NCBI GenBank assembly: GCA_934433485.1
Contig: CAKRZR010000009.1
Location: forward strand, 18,932-82,931
Source of the DNA: an uncultured Eubacteriales bacterium
Lineage (GTDB): Bacteria; Bacillota; Clostridia; Oscillospirales; CAG-272
Direction of reading: 5' to 3'
Length of the DNA stretch: 64,000 bases
In this document: positions 50,395-59,513 of the stretch, in pieces
How positions within the stretch are numbered: the first letter of the stretch is position 1
Layout: each line of letters begins with the position of its first letter
Program-made: the position numbers and the translations under genes
Notes under the pieces: model-generated
Told to the model about the DNA's origin: nothing
The model's input: the letters and a program-made list of their open reading frames with translations, nothing else
Database searches by the model: none

Positions 50395-51630
50395 TTATTC
50401 CACATCCGCTTCCGCCACCCGGACCACAAGGCTCGTGCCATAGGGGTATCCGGTCGCGCCGATGGTGCAGGTGTCGCCGTCCTGTGTGAACGAGAGGGCC
50501 TCGTCGTTATCTACCCAGTGTACATTCGAGATCTTGCCCGGCACACCGGTGAACGTCTTGTCTCCGGTGCCGCCGCCTTCGACCGTTACATTCGCGTCGC
50601 CCGTTACGGACAGATCATGGATGTAGAAGTACATTTTGTTCCCCTGACGGAGCGCGAAATTCTTGCCTGTGCCATGGACGCCGCACGGCTTCGATTTGTA
50701 GATCGATTCGCCGCAGTACCGGATCCAGTCGCCGATGCCTTCCATCAGTGCTTCCTGCAGCGGGGTGATCGCGCCCTCGCCGTCCGGACCGACGTTGAGC
50801 AGATAGTTCGCGCCGACCTTCCGGCAGGCGCACAGCGTCTCGATCAGATGCGGCAGGGATTTGTAGTTGAGATCGTGCGCGCCGCAGCCCCAATGCGCGT
50901 TGAGGGTCTGGCACATTTCGGCAGCCATGTATTTGGGCATACCCTCGCGGTTCATCGGTTCCGGGCGGCCCTGTTCAAACGTTACGCTGTCGAGCTCGAT
51001 ATTGCCCGCTTCGCCGCGATGGGACAGACCGGTGTTGTTCACAATGATGGCGTCCGGCTGGTGCTTACGGATCACCTTGTAAAGCGCGTCCTCTTCCCAG
51101 TCCTCGTTCGGCTTGGACCAGTTTCCGTCAAACCATAGCCCGCCGATCTTGCCGTATTCGGAGCAGAGGATCTCCACGGAATCGCGCAGATACTGTAAAT
51201 ACGCCTTGAAATTGTTGTTGAAGTCGGGGTTGTACCAGTCGAGGGTGGTGTGATAGAAGAAGGGCACGATCCCCTCGTCCCGACAGCCCTCCACGAAATC
51301 GCGCACAAGGTCACGGCCTGCCGGAGAGTGCGGCGCGTCGTAGGTATTCAGTCCCTTGGTGTCGTACAGGGAGAATCCCTCGTGATGGCGCGTGGTCAGC
51401 GTGATGTATTTCGCTCCCGCCTTTTTCGCAACGCGTGCGATCTTGTGTCCGTCGAATTTCGACGCGGTGAATGTGTCCTGCAGCTTCACGTATTCCTCTT
51501 TCGGAATGCCCCCGATGTGCTGGATCCACTCGCCCTTGCCAAGCTGGGAGTACAGCCCCCAGTGAATGAACATACCAAAACCGAATTCCTCAAATGCGAG
51601 AACCCGTTTCTCCGGTACCGGAATTGCCAT
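50395..51630 (-). CDS. Alpha-L-fucosidase (GH29)
   Basis: This is a 411-residue leaderless GH29 enzyme. FGFGMFIHWGLYSQLGKGEW (17-36) and ITLTTRHHEGFSLYDTKGLN (77-96) are hallmark stretches. The nucleophile is Asp168 in GLWFDGNW. LLNVGPDGEGAITP and a short C-terminal beta domain complete the protein. It would remove fucose from host or plant glycans taken into the cell. ATG 51630 follows TTGGAGGACAAACATT. The promoter carries a long palindrome (51645-51670), pointing to sugar-responsive repression. Confidence 0.93.
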   Translation of the reverse strand: MAIPVPEKRVLAFEEFGFGMFIHWGLYSQLGKGEWIQHIGGIPKEEYVKLQDTFTASKFDGHKIARVAKKAGAKYITLTTRHHEGFSLYDTKGLNTYDAPHSPAGRDLVRDFVEGCRDEGIVPFFYHTTLDWYNPDFNNNFKAYLQYLRDSVEILCSEYGKIGGLWFDGNWSKPNEDWEEDALYKVIRKHQPDAIIVNNTGLSHRGEAGNIELDSVTFEQGRPEPMNREGMPKYMAAEMCQTLNAHWGCGAHDLNYKSLPHLIETLCACRKVGANYLLNVGPDGEGAITPLQEALMEGIGDWIRYCGESIYKSKPCGVHGTGKNFALRQGNKMYFYIHDLSVTGDANVTVEGGGTGDKTFTGVPGKISNVHWVDNDEALSFTQDGDTCTIGATGYPYGTSLVVRVAEADVE

Positions 51631-51644
51631 AATGTTTGTCCTCC

Positions 51645-51674
51645 AATGTATAATATAAATTGTATACATTGCAA
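51645..51674 (-). promoter_or_regulatory. Promoter with palindromic operator of the fucosidase gene
   Basis: AATGTATA (51645-51652) and TATACATT (51663-51670) are perfectly complementary arms around 10 bases. They overlap the minus-strand -35 TTGCAA (51669-51674) and the -10 region. A repressor bound here would block the promoter. Confidence 0.6.
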
Positions 51675-51742
51675 AGCGGCTTGTCCATAGCGGAAGAGCC
51701 GCATGCTTATTTTTTAAAAGAATTGCTTGCTGTAGCTTTATT

Positions 51743-52923
51743 TCACATTATTTTGCGGAAATCCGCATACAGCTTGGTTATATCGTAGTAGTCAAAAACA
51801 CCATCGCCGTTGTAGTCACACAGTGCTTCATCTGCTTCGAATGTATCCTCAGTGTAAAGGTAGTAGAGCCGTGAGATGTCCATGTAGTCGAAAACCCCAT
51901 CCCCATTGATGTCTCCCGGCACAGTTTCCGTCTCCGATACAAAAGTGGAAGTATTGTAAACAGAGCCATCGGGAGCCGTCCAAGTGGGGGAGGTCCATCC
52001 TGAGGTATTGCCTTCAGGGTAATAGATAATGAATTTGGAGGAGAGATAGCTGCTGAACACATGATCTCCCCATCTTTCAGGAACGTTTCCTAAGAAGTAT
52101 ATACTGTTAAGTGATGAGCAGTCTGCAAAAGCCATATCATCCATGAAGGTGATGCTATCTGGGATTATCAATGATCCACTAATGTTACTGCAATAATAAA
52201 ATGCCGATTTACCAATAGAAATAATACTATGAGGTAGAGTTAATGTTCCGTTAAAACCACTGCAATTTGAAAAAGCACAATCCCCGATCTTGGTAACACT
52301 ATCGGGTATAATAAGTGATCCAGTGAAGCTTTTACATTGAGCGAAAGCAGACTCACCAATATATGTTACGCTATTTGGAATTGTGAGTGACCCTCTCAAA
52401 CTACTACAATTATAAAAAGCATAATCACCAATACTGATAACACTGTCAGCTATAGTGAGCATGCCATTAAATCCATTGCATGCACAAAATGCTCGACAAC
52501 CTATTGTAATAACACGATCAGGAATAATTAAATCTCCTGTAAATCCATTGCAACCAGAAAATGAAAGAAGTCCTATATTAGTTATGCTATCCGGTATTGC
52601 AAGTGTGCCTGTGAATCCACTGCACTCTCGAAAGGCAAAGTTCCCTATCTCTGTTACCGTGTGCCCATCAATCTCCCTAGGAATCACAAGGTCGCCACTT
52701 TCTTCTCCGACAAATCCAGTGATGGTTGCAGTAACCTTACCATCGCTGTTTGTTTTGGTGTTGTACTTGAAGTCGCCGGAGATAATCTCACTGCTTTCGT
52801 AGAAACGTCTACCTCCGTCTGCTGTATCTCAACTCTGTCCATTCCCGTATTTGCGGTTGTATCTAATGGAATACATAGTATGAGTATTATAATTGCTATA
52901 ATCGCTGTGAACTTGTGTTTCGT
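51743..52923 (-). pseudogene. BspA-like leucine-rich repeat protein with C-terminal dockerin, 5' end broken
   Basis: The open frame (52828 to 51743) encodes about nine BspA-type LRR_5 repeats (IGDYAFYNCSSLRGSLTIP) and a type I dockerin with two calcium loops, DINGDGVFDYMDISRL and DYNGDGVFDYYDITKL. Upstream, in another frame, a signal peptide is readable (KHKFTAIIAIIILILCIP), but its start codon is ACG (52921-52923) behind GGAGGACAAACA, and a frameshift with TGA (52829-52831) separates it from the body. The promoter at 52989-53017 persists. Base composition is very AT-rich (52201-52260: 20 G/C of 60), suggesting acquired DNA. Non-standard initiation cannot rescue the frameshift. Confidence 0.8.
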
Positions 52924-52988
52924 TGTTTGTCCTCCATTGCCTGCAAATTATGGACGCAGTTCATTTTCGTATCCGTCTCCCTTGGCTC

Positions 52989-53017
52989 ATTGTATCATAA
53001 TCGCGGTCCCATGTCAA
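52989..53017 (-). promoter_or_regulatory. Promoter of the broken dockerin gene
   Basis: TTGACA (53012-53017) and TACAAT (52989-52994), minus strand, spacer 17 bp. Confidence 0.7.
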
Positions 53018-53083
53018 TAGAATAGCGGTATGTTGTGCGAGAGATTCCGCGCTGTATGCGGGATTCGCGGACGGAGGTGTGCT

Positions 53084-54469
53084 GTGTCCCGGAAACGGTC
53101 GTTTGGTGTGGGAGTCGCGCTGTTGTCCCTTGTGAATATCGTATTGCGCATGGTCGGCGTGAGCTTTCAGGCGTATATTTCCCGGAAAATCGGCGCGGAA
53201 GCAATGGGACTGATGACCCTCGTGCTGTCCGTGTACGGATTCGCCGTGACTGTTGCGCTGTCCGGCGTACCGTTTGCCGCGGTGCGGTTGACGGCGGATC
53301 GCTGTGCACGCGTTGCGGGAGCAGATCAAGCCGTCTATCGGCAAACCGTCGGCGGGGTTGCGAAGAGTGTCGCGCGCTACAGTCTGCTCTTTGGAGTTGC
53401 CGCCGGCGCCGGTCTTTTTGTACTGTCCGACCCGATTGCCCGGTACCTTCTGCGGGAAATGCGCACTGTATCGTCGCTCCGACTGCTTGCCTGTACGCTG
53501 CCGGCGATCTCTTTGTCCGCATCGCTGTCCGGCATTTTCACGGGACTGCGGAAAAACGGCAAAAACGCCGCGATCGCCCTCATCGAGCAGATATTTAAGA
53601 TCGCTGTCACCGTCACCGCGCTCGGTCTGACGCTGCGTACCGTCTCGCCGGCGGATCCGTGTCTGGTGGAACGGCTCTGTCTCGCGGTGATCGGCGGTTC
53701 TGCCATTGCGGAGGGTGGCGCGTTTTTTGTGGCGTTGGCGCTCTACTGCATCGATTCTCGTGTTCCGCGCGGCGACAAACCGGATGCCGCACCGGACACA
53801 TCGTCATATCCGACTGCCTTTCGCGATGCCGCCTCCATTGCGCTGCCAATCGCCGCCGGGGCATACTGCCGCCAGGGACTTTCCACCGCGGAGCATCTCG
53901 CCATTCCGCGCGGTCTGAAAAAGGCGGGATTGTCAGGCGGCGGCGCGCTCGCGGCATACGGCGTGCTGCAGGGAATGGCGCTTCCCGTGATCCTCTTTCC
54001 CTATGCCGTCATCGGTGCGTTCACCGGGATGCTTGTGCCGGAGATCACGGCATTGGACACAACGGCAGAAAACGATCCGGAGGCGAAAAAACGGCTGCAC
54101 GCCATCATCCGCCGCATTCTCACCATTGCCGCGCTCTTTTCCGCCGTGAGCTTTGCCGTGTTTTTCTTCTTTGCCGCACCGCTTGGAATCGGTATTTACA
54201 ACAGCATGGACGCAGCGCGCTATATCCGCCTGCTCTCACCGCTCACCGTTTTCATGTACATGGACACCGTGGTCGACGCGCTCCTGAAAGGCATGGGCGA
54301 ACAGGTTTACTGCATGAAGATCAACATCCTCGACGCTGCGATCGGTCTGTTGCTCGTGTTGTTTTTAACCCCCGTATTCGGCACGGGCGGCTATATCCTG
54401 TCGCTCTATGTCTGCGAGATCCTCAATCTGGCGTGCAGTGCATGGAAACTGTGGGATCGTGCCGGATAA
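53084..54469 (+). CDS. Oligosaccharide flippase-type membrane protein (SpoVB/MurJ-like)
   Basis: This 461-residue protein has many hydrophobic helices of the MOP superfamily. LLSLVNIVLRMVGVSFQAYI, then SRKIGAEAMGLMTLVLSVYG, is the standard SpoVB/stage V-type opening (first two helices). FAVTVALSGVPFAAVRL and ASLSGIFTGLRKNGKNAAIA also fit. It probably flips lipid-linked sugars in cell-wall or spore-cortex synthesis. GTG 53084 is chosen because GGAGG lies 6 bases before it; the frame opens at 53030 without a site. It is isolated on its strand, followed by an XRE gene with its own promoter. Confidence 0.85.
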   Translation: MSRKRSFGVGVALLSLVNIVLRMVGVSFQAYISRKIGAEAMGLMTLVLSVYGFAVTVALSGVPFAAVRLTADRCARVAGADQAVYRQTVGGVAKSVARYSLLFGVAAGAGLFVLSDPIARYLLREMRTVSSLRLLACTLPAISLSASLSGIFTGLRKNGKNAAIALIEQIFKIAVTVTALGLTLRTVSPADPCLVERLCLAVIGGSAIAEGGAFFVALALYCIDSRVPRGDKPDAAPDTSSYPTAFRDAASIALPIAAGAYCRQGLSTAEHLAIPRGLKKAGLSGGGALAAYGVLQGMALPVILFPYAVIGAFTGMLVPEITALDTTAENDPEAKKRLHAIIRRILTIAALFSAVSFAVFFFFAAPLGIGIYNSMDAARYIRLLSPLTVFMYMDTVVDALLKGMGEQVYCMKINILDAAIGLLLVLFLTPVFGTGGYILSLYVCEILNLACSAWKLWDRAG

Positions 54470-54528
54470 CGCAGGAATGGACCAGCATCGTTCACGCAGC
54501 CCGAGAATCCCACTCGCGAAATGAGAAC

Positions 54529-54557
54529 TTGCGCTGTGGCTGTTTCTGTGGTATCCT
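54529..54557 (+). promoter_or_regulatory. Promoter of the 54591 XRE gene
   Basis: TTGCGC (54529-54534) and TATCCT (54552-54557), spacer 17 bp, extended -10 TGG. Confidence 0.55.
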
Positions 54558-54590
54558 ATTTGCAAGAACAGAGGAATCGAGGTGCAAACT

Positions 54591-55814
54591 ATGACTTTAC
54601 CCATTGGCGAGCGGATCCGGGCTCTGCGCAAGGAGCGTGGACTGACCCAGGAACAGCTCGCGGACAGACTTGGCGTGTCGTTTCAATCGATCAGCCGCTG
54701 GGAATCGAGCGCGACTTACCCGGATATGGAATTGCTCCCCGCTATTGCAGCGTATTTCGGAGTGACGACGGATTTTCTCCTTGGCGTACCGGAAACGAAA
54801 AAGGAGGAAGAAGCGGTGCGGCTCTTTGATGAATTGTCCGCGCTGTCTCGTTCCGGAAATCCGGATACAGAAAGAGCGACAGAGATTATCCGTCTTCTAC
54901 GGCGCGAGCATCTGGAAAGCGAACACTTCTGGCGTTTCTGGCTTGACGTGCGTCTGTCCTTTTACCGCAGAGCGGAGATCCTGCCGCAGCTCCGCTGTAC
55001 CGTGGAGCGGATTCTCGAGAGTACGCTTGACCGGGACGCCAAGAATATGGCGATCGAGGCATTCGCGAAAGTGGAGGACGAGGACAAGGTAGGCGCGTTT
55101 CTCGACCGGTACAGCGCGGACGAGTGGATGACAAAGAATAATCTTCTCTACAACCGCTATCTGTGCATTGGACCAGCGGAAAACGCAGAGGAGCTGCGCA
55201 AGGAATTTCTTTTCACCGCTGTCACCAAACTGACGGGAAACACGTCGCTATGGCGGTACGATCGGGACAAAATCGAGCCAACGCGCGACGGGAATCGGAT
55301 CGGTCTGCGACTGCTGCACGGCGTGTCCGGTGCCGAGCCCACAAAGGAGCATCCGATCACCGGCGGCAGAGTGGATTTTTTCGCGGAGGAATACCTGATC
55401 ACCGGTATGCGTGAGGCGATGTTTCTCTGCTCGGAGGAGCGCTTTGCAGAGGCTATCGCGGTACTGGAGGATGTTGCGTGGCTGCTTGCCTCCGTGACGC
55501 GCCTGCCGTGTCCCGGAAAACTCGGCTCCCCATCCCCGTATCTGTCCGGGATGGAATGGGAGGTGCGCGCGGATTATCTCGAGATGGACTATACGTTGGC
55601 AAACGGCGGCGGTACAGAGCGAATCGTCAACATCCGCCATTCCTCCCTCGGCGATTACTGCGTGATCCCATCGCAGTATTATGAAATGCTGACTCTCACG
55701 GAAGACTGCCGCTGGTACACGCAGTTTATCGGGCTGTTCGCACCGCTGCGGCAGGATCCGGCATATCAGGCGATCTGTGACCGGGTACGCGCATGCATGG
55801 AAATCCGTCCGTAA
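54591..55814 (+). CDS. XRE-family transcriptional regulator with large C-terminal domain
   Basis: This 407-residue protein has an N-terminal helix-turn-helix (RALRKERGLTQEQLADRLGV, then SFQSISRWESSATYPD) at about 9-55. About 340 residues, mostly helical, follow. YADEWMTKNN-like and LDRDAKNMAIEAFAKVEDED stretches suggest TPR-like helices, but no named domain was recognised. ATG 54591 with GAGG 8 bases upstream is preferred over GTG 54582. Monocistronic, closed by the hairpin at 55817. Targets unknown. Confidence 0.83.
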   Translation: MTLPIGERIRALRKERGLTQEQLADRLGVSFQSISRWESSATYPDMELLPAIAAYFGVTTDFLLGVPETKKEEEAVRLFDELSALSRSGNPDTERATEIIRLLRREHLESEHFWRFWLDVRLSFYRRAEILPQLRCTVERILESTLDRDAKNMAIEAFAKVEDEDKVGAFLDRYSADEWMTKNNLLYNRYLCIGPAENAEELRKEFLFTAVTKLTGNTSLWRYDRDKIEPTRDGNRIGLRLLHGVSGAEPTKEHPITGGRVDFFAEEYLITGMREAMFLCSEERFAEAIAVLEDVAWLLASVTRLPCPGKLGSPSPYLSGMEWEVRADYLEMDYTLANGGGTERIVNIRHSSLGDYCVIPSQYYEMLTLTEDCRWYTQFIGLFAPLRQDPAYQAICDRVRACMEIRP

Positions 55815-55816
55815 AA

Positions 55817-55861
55817 AATCGGACTGCCAACCTCTGCAAAAGAGGATGCGGCAGTCCGATT
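55817..55861. terminator. Bidirectional terminator
   Basis: AATCGGACTGCC (55817-55828) pairs perfectly with GGCAGTCCGATT (55850-55861); the loop itself contains CCTCT/AGAGG. Confidence 0.88.
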
Positions 55862-55879
55862 CTGTTTCATTTATAGGGA

Positions 55880-57187
55880 TTATTCCGCGAAAATGAGAAG
55901 CGTTGTGTACGCACCCAAGGTCTCCGGCAGCGTTGTGTCTTCCCAAACATGCCCTTCCGTGATCGTTTTCACAGAGCGAACCGCTTTTTCACCGAGATGC
56001 AGGGACAGCGGCTGCGCGGTATCGGTCGGATTGGCAAGCATCAAAGCCCCTGCGCCATTTTCGTCGACGGCGGCGCAGGCGTAGCATTCTCCCTCTGACC
56101 GACAGTCCACGCGCACCGCGTTTTTGCGTTTGTACAGCTCGTTGAACGCCACGAATGCGTAATAAGCGGGCAGCGGTCGGCGCGTCATCGGATGGAACAA
56201 GCCGCCGTAAACGGATACGCCGAGGCGCGCGTCGTAGAACATGGCACTGGCAAGCGAGGAATCCTGCATTGCGAGCAGCATGCCGGCGGTATTGGCGGTG
56301 TGACGGAGAGTGCCGCGCTGCGTCGGTTCGCAGTTCCACTCGTTGCAGGTGTGCTCTACATTTGCGTATCCCGCCTCGTCCAGCTTTTTTCGGGCATAGG
56401 CGGCATACTGCATGGTGTCGCGGATGCTGCCGTAGCTGTGCCACGAGAAAAAGTCCATCGGAGAACCGTGTTCACGGATGTAGGCGAGAAAATCGTCAAA
56501 AAAGTCGAGGAAATACTGGGTGCGCGGAGAGCAGGCGGCGTCCGGACTGGATTCTTTCTCCAGGATGCCGTAGAATCCGCAGCTGGCGAATCCGCCGATT
56601 TTGAGCTCCGGGAAACAGGTCTTCAGATGCTTGGCGGTCACATCGTATAGCCGGAAGTACTCCTCCGCCGTACCCCACCACATCTGATTTTCGGCATTGT
56701 CCGGCGCATTGTCCGGTTCGTTCCAGATTTCCCAATAGCGAATACCCATGTGGTAGCCGTCTGCCCAGCCTTCGTTGTAGTGCCGGATCACACCCTCGCA
56801 GATGCGCGCCCATTTCTGAAAATCGGCAGGCGGCAGGAGCCGATATTGTCTGACGTTTATATGGTTTTCAATCGTAACGCCCAGACGGAAAAACGGTTCA
56901 ATCCCGGCTTTGACAAGCGCGCACAGCAGCCGGTCGGTGAACGCGAAATCATAGGATGCGGGACAGGCGGGGTCGGCGGAGAAATCACGGAACAGGTTCG
57001 GGATGTCCACAAACACACCGCCGCCGAACATACCGCCAACATCGTGCAGCCGGGAAAACGGGATCCCCGCTTCGGTGAGATAGTGGAACATGGAAAAGTC
57101 CATCCCGGCAAAGGGCGGCTGACCGACACCATGCATCGGCTTGACGGCGCCGGTTATCTCCGACCAGTGTACGGAAACATCGATCAT
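55880..57187 (-). CDS. Glycoside hydrolase family 39-like protein
   Basis: This 435-residue leaderless clan GH-A enzyme has IPFSRLHDVGGMFGGGVFVD near 42-61, the acid/base Glu157 in YWEIWNEPDN, and a likely nucleophile in EHTCNEWNCEP. Residues to about 350 form the TIM barrel; the C-terminal 80 are a beta-sandwich. GH39 contains beta-xylosidases and alpha-L-iduronidases. ATG 57187 follows AAGGAAGG. It lies 65 bases after an FMN reductase gene on the same strand, with no terminator seen between them. Confidence 0.87.
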   Translation of the reverse strand: MIDVSVHWSEITGAVKPMHGVGQPPFAGMDFSMFHYLTEAGIPFSRLHDVGGMFGGGVFVDIPNLFRDFSADPACPASYDFAFTDRLLCALVKAGIEPFFRLGVTIENHINVRQYRLLPPADFQKWARICEGVIRHYNEGWADGYHMGIRYWEIWNEPDNAPDNAENQMWWGTAEEYFRLYDVTAKHLKTCFPELKIGGFASCGFYGILEKESSPDAACSPRTQYFLDFFDDFLAYIREHGSPMDFFSWHSYGSIRDTMQYAAYARKKLDEAGYANVEHTCNEWNCEPTQRGTLRHTANTAGMLLAMQDSSLASAMFYDARLGVSVYGGLFHPMTRRPLPAYYAFVAFNELYKRKNAVRVDCRSEGECYACAAVDENGAGALMLANPTDTAQPLSLHLGEKAVRSVKTITEGHVWEDTTLPETLGAYTTLLIFAE

Positions 57188-57252
57188 ATGCGCTTTCCTT
57201 CCTTATGTTTTATGTATACGGCGGCAGTCGTAGAAAACCACCGCGGGTAGTT

Positions 57253-57876
57253 TTAGCGGATGAAGTTCGTGCGTTCTGTATAGGTGTTCTCCGGCGGCAG
57301 GATCCCGGCGTTCCGGCCCGCTTCGATACAGCGGAGCATCCATGCCATATTCCGCGCCAGATTTTCCATGACCTGCAATCCCTCGCGATCCTTTTCGACG
57401 TCCTCCGGGTTCGCTCCGTGTACCATCGTCCAGTACGAGGAGGATACCACCGGCATCTCGGAAATGGTGAAGTACTTCTCGATCTCATCAAGCGCCGTTG
57501 TCGTGCCGGCACGTCTCGCGGATACAACAGCGGCGGCGGGCTTGTAACGAAAATGCTTGCCCGCGGAGAAGAAAAGACGGTCGAGCAGGGAGGACAGCGT
57601 GCCGTTCATCCCGGCGTAATAGACTGGCGAGCCGATGATCAGACCATCCGCGGTGATGGCTTTGTCCGCAATGTCGTTGACAATGTCATCGTCAAAGAGA
57701 CATTTCTCTGTACCGGAACATCCGCCGCACGCAAAGCAGCCGCGAATCGGCTTCGGACCGATCCAGACGATCTCTGCTTCGATCCCCTCGTTCTCCAAAA
57801 CATCCGCGACGTGCTTCAGTGCCTGATAGGTGCAGCCGTTCTGGTGCGGACTGCCGTTCAATAACAATACTTTCAT
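57253..57876 (-). CDS. Flavodoxin-fold NAD(P)H-dependent FMN reductase
   Basis: This 207-residue protein has the flavodoxin-like fold: MKVLLLNGSPHQNGCTYQAL (FMN phosphate loop), FACGGCSGTEKCLFDDDIVN with a cysteine cluster, and ADGLIIGSPVYYAGMNGTLS. The CGGC-T-KC pattern is typical of the iron-sulfur flavoprotein-like NADPH-dependent reductases of Clostridia. ATG 57876 follows CGGAGG; the upstream extension lacks a site. It probably reduces quinones or aromatic compounds, or serves as an electron carrier. Confidence 0.88.
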   Translation of the reverse strand: MKVLLLNGSPHQNGCTYQALKHVADVLENEGIEAEIVWIGPKPIRGCFACGGCSGTEKCLFDDDIVNDIADKAITADGLIIGSPVYYAGMNGTLSSLLDRLFFSAGKHFRYKPAAAVVSARRAGTTTALDEIEKYFTISEMPVVSSSYWTMVHGANPEDVEKDREGLQVMENLARNMAWMLRCIEAGRNAGILPPENTYTERTNFIR

Positions 57877-57911
57877 GTGAATCCTCCGAAATATAGGTGC
57901 GCTTCGGCAAC

Positions 57912-57940
57912 AGTATATGCCGCGACTAACATCATTGTAA
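57912..57940 (-). promoter_or_regulatory. Promoter of the FMN reductase gene
   Basis: TTACAA (57935-57940) and TATACT (57912-57917), minus strand, spacer 17 bp. Confidence 0.6.
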
Positions 57941-58002
57941 CAGAAAAGCAGCGGGAATGCAACCGTTCGACGAAATTTTTCCCAAAAATTCATGGCGGAT
58001 GG

Positions 58003-58031
58003 TTGCTTTTTTTCGACACATATGGTATGCT
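58003..58031 (+). promoter_or_regulatory. Promoter of the DUF4832 gene
   Basis: TTGCTT (58003-58008) and TATGCT (58026-58031), spacer 17 bp, extended -10 TGG. Confidence 0.6.
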
Positions 58032-58067
58032 TTTAGCAAATCATAAGGATTTCCAGGAGGACACCAC

Positions 58068-59504
58068 ATGTTCCATTATCCCAATATCCAGAGTAAGCCG
58101 AATCCCACGACGGAAAACGGTATCTCGCTCTACCAGTTTGACGATCGGTATATAGCTCCGTACAGTGTGGATCTGCGTCCGATTGCCGACGATCGCCGTA
58201 TTGTCCGCAATCCGCACAAGGGCTGGTACTGGCATTACATCGACAACGGTTATCTGCGCGACAACTACCGCGTACACCACGATCCCGCCGATCATCTTGA
58301 GGATTTCCCGATGCTCAACCACCTCTATCTCCGCTTTGACTGGGGAGATATTGAAAAAGAGGAGGGTGTGTACGACTGGTCGTATATCGATTCCATCATG
58401 GACGAGTGGTCGAAGTACGATTACCGCTTCGGCATCCGGCTCGTGACCTATGAAGCCGACGGTTCCATTCCGTTTGCCACGCCGGAGTACGTCTACAAAG
58501 CGGGCGCGCACGGCTATGCCTTAGACGGCAACCGGCTGGAACCGGATTACAGCGACCCGATCTTCCTTGAAAAGCTGTCCCGATTCCTGGAGGAAGCCGG
58601 ACGGAAATTCGACCGCGATCCGCGTGTGGAGCTCGTTGACGTCGGTACGTTCGGCACCTGGGGCGAGGGACACACGTTCTGCGGTACGGACATCGTGTAT
58701 CCCGCCGAGGTGATCAAGACCCACATCGATCTGCATCTCAAAAATTTCCCGCACAAATTTGTGATCCTGAACGACGACCACATCAACCATCGCTGGAGCC
58801 GCGGGAGGGAAGAGAACCTCGATCTCATCCGCTATGCCGCCGATCGGGGACTCGGACTGGACGACGATTCCGTGTGTGTCCGGTATTACGCGGAAAATTG
58901 CGGCTATAATACGCTGCGCACCCCGTGGCTATTCGATTATTTCTGGGAAAACGCGCCGGTCGTGCTGGAATTTGAGCATTACCAGAACGTGGCTCCCGAG
59001 GTGTTCAAGGGCGGTTATCCGTTCCTCGACGCCATGCAGCGGACCCACGCGACCTTTGCCGGATTCCATGGCTATCCGCGTCCGTGGCTGGCAAGAGATC
59101 CGTATCTGACCGAATACGCCGCGAACCGGCTGGGCTATTGGTTCTTCATGGACGCCGTGGAGCTGCCGCCCCTTGTGACCGACGCCAAAAACCGGATTGT
59201 ATTCCATGTGGCGAACCGCGGATTTGGTCCTTGTTATCGGAAATACACGATGCGTGTACGGTTGACCGGAGACGGTGGCAGATGGGAGAGCGAGATCGAA
59301 GCGGATACGCGCACCTGGAAGCCCGGTGTGGAAACCGTATTTTCCGCGATGGTCCAGCCGCATGGGATCCCCGCCGGCAAATACACCTTGGAGATCGGGT
59401 TGTTCGAGGAAGAAAGACCGATTGAGTGGGCGATCACGGAGAAGAACCGTACACCGGACGGCTATTACAGGCTGTGTGAAGCGGAGGTAGCGACTCTGCG
59501 GTAA
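58068..59504 (+). CDS. DUF4832-type glycosidase-like protein
   Basis: This 478-residue protein lacks a signal peptide. The N-terminal TIM-barrel half (IVRNPHKGWYWHYIDNGYL, LYLRFDWGDIEKEEGVYDWS) resembles GH42-like barrels. VDVGTFGTWGEGHT carries a candidate catalytic Glu in the position typical of DUF4832-associated proteins. The C-terminal DUF4832-like half includes NRLGYWFFMDAVELP and a beta-sandwich. ATG 58068 follows CAGGAGGAC. The substrate is not known. The broken NUDIX gene starts 9 bases after its stop and was probably co-transcribed. Confidence 0.8.
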   Translation: MFHYPNIQSKPNPTTENGISLYQFDDRYIAPYSVDLRPIADDRRIVRNPHKGWYWHYIDNGYLRDNYRVHHDPADHLEDFPMLNHLYLRFDWGDIEKEEGVYDWSYIDSIMDEWSKYDYRFGIRLVTYEADGSIPFATPEYVYKAGAHGYALDGNRLEPDYSDPIFLEKLSRFLEEAGRKFDRDPRVELVDVGTFGTWGEGHTFCGTDIVYPAEVIKTHIDLHLKNFPHKFVILNDDHINHRWSRGREENLDLIRYAADRGLGLDDDSVCVRYYAENCGYNTLRTPWLFDYFWENAPVVLEFEHYQNVAPEVFKGGYPFLDAMQRTHATFAGFHGYPRPWLARDPYLTEYAANRLGYWFFMDAVELPPLVTDAKNRIVFHVANRGFGPCYRKYTMRVRLTGDGGRWESEIEADTRTWKPGVETVFSAMVQPHGIPAGKYTLEIGLFEEERPIEWAITEKNRTPDGYYRLCEAEVATLR

Positions 59505-59513
59505 GAACGGAGT

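Noticed and set aside
52921..52923. ACG as a genuine non-standard start codon of the dockerin protein
   Set aside because: Even if ACG were used, a frameshift and TGA at 52829-52831 separate the signal peptide from the rest.
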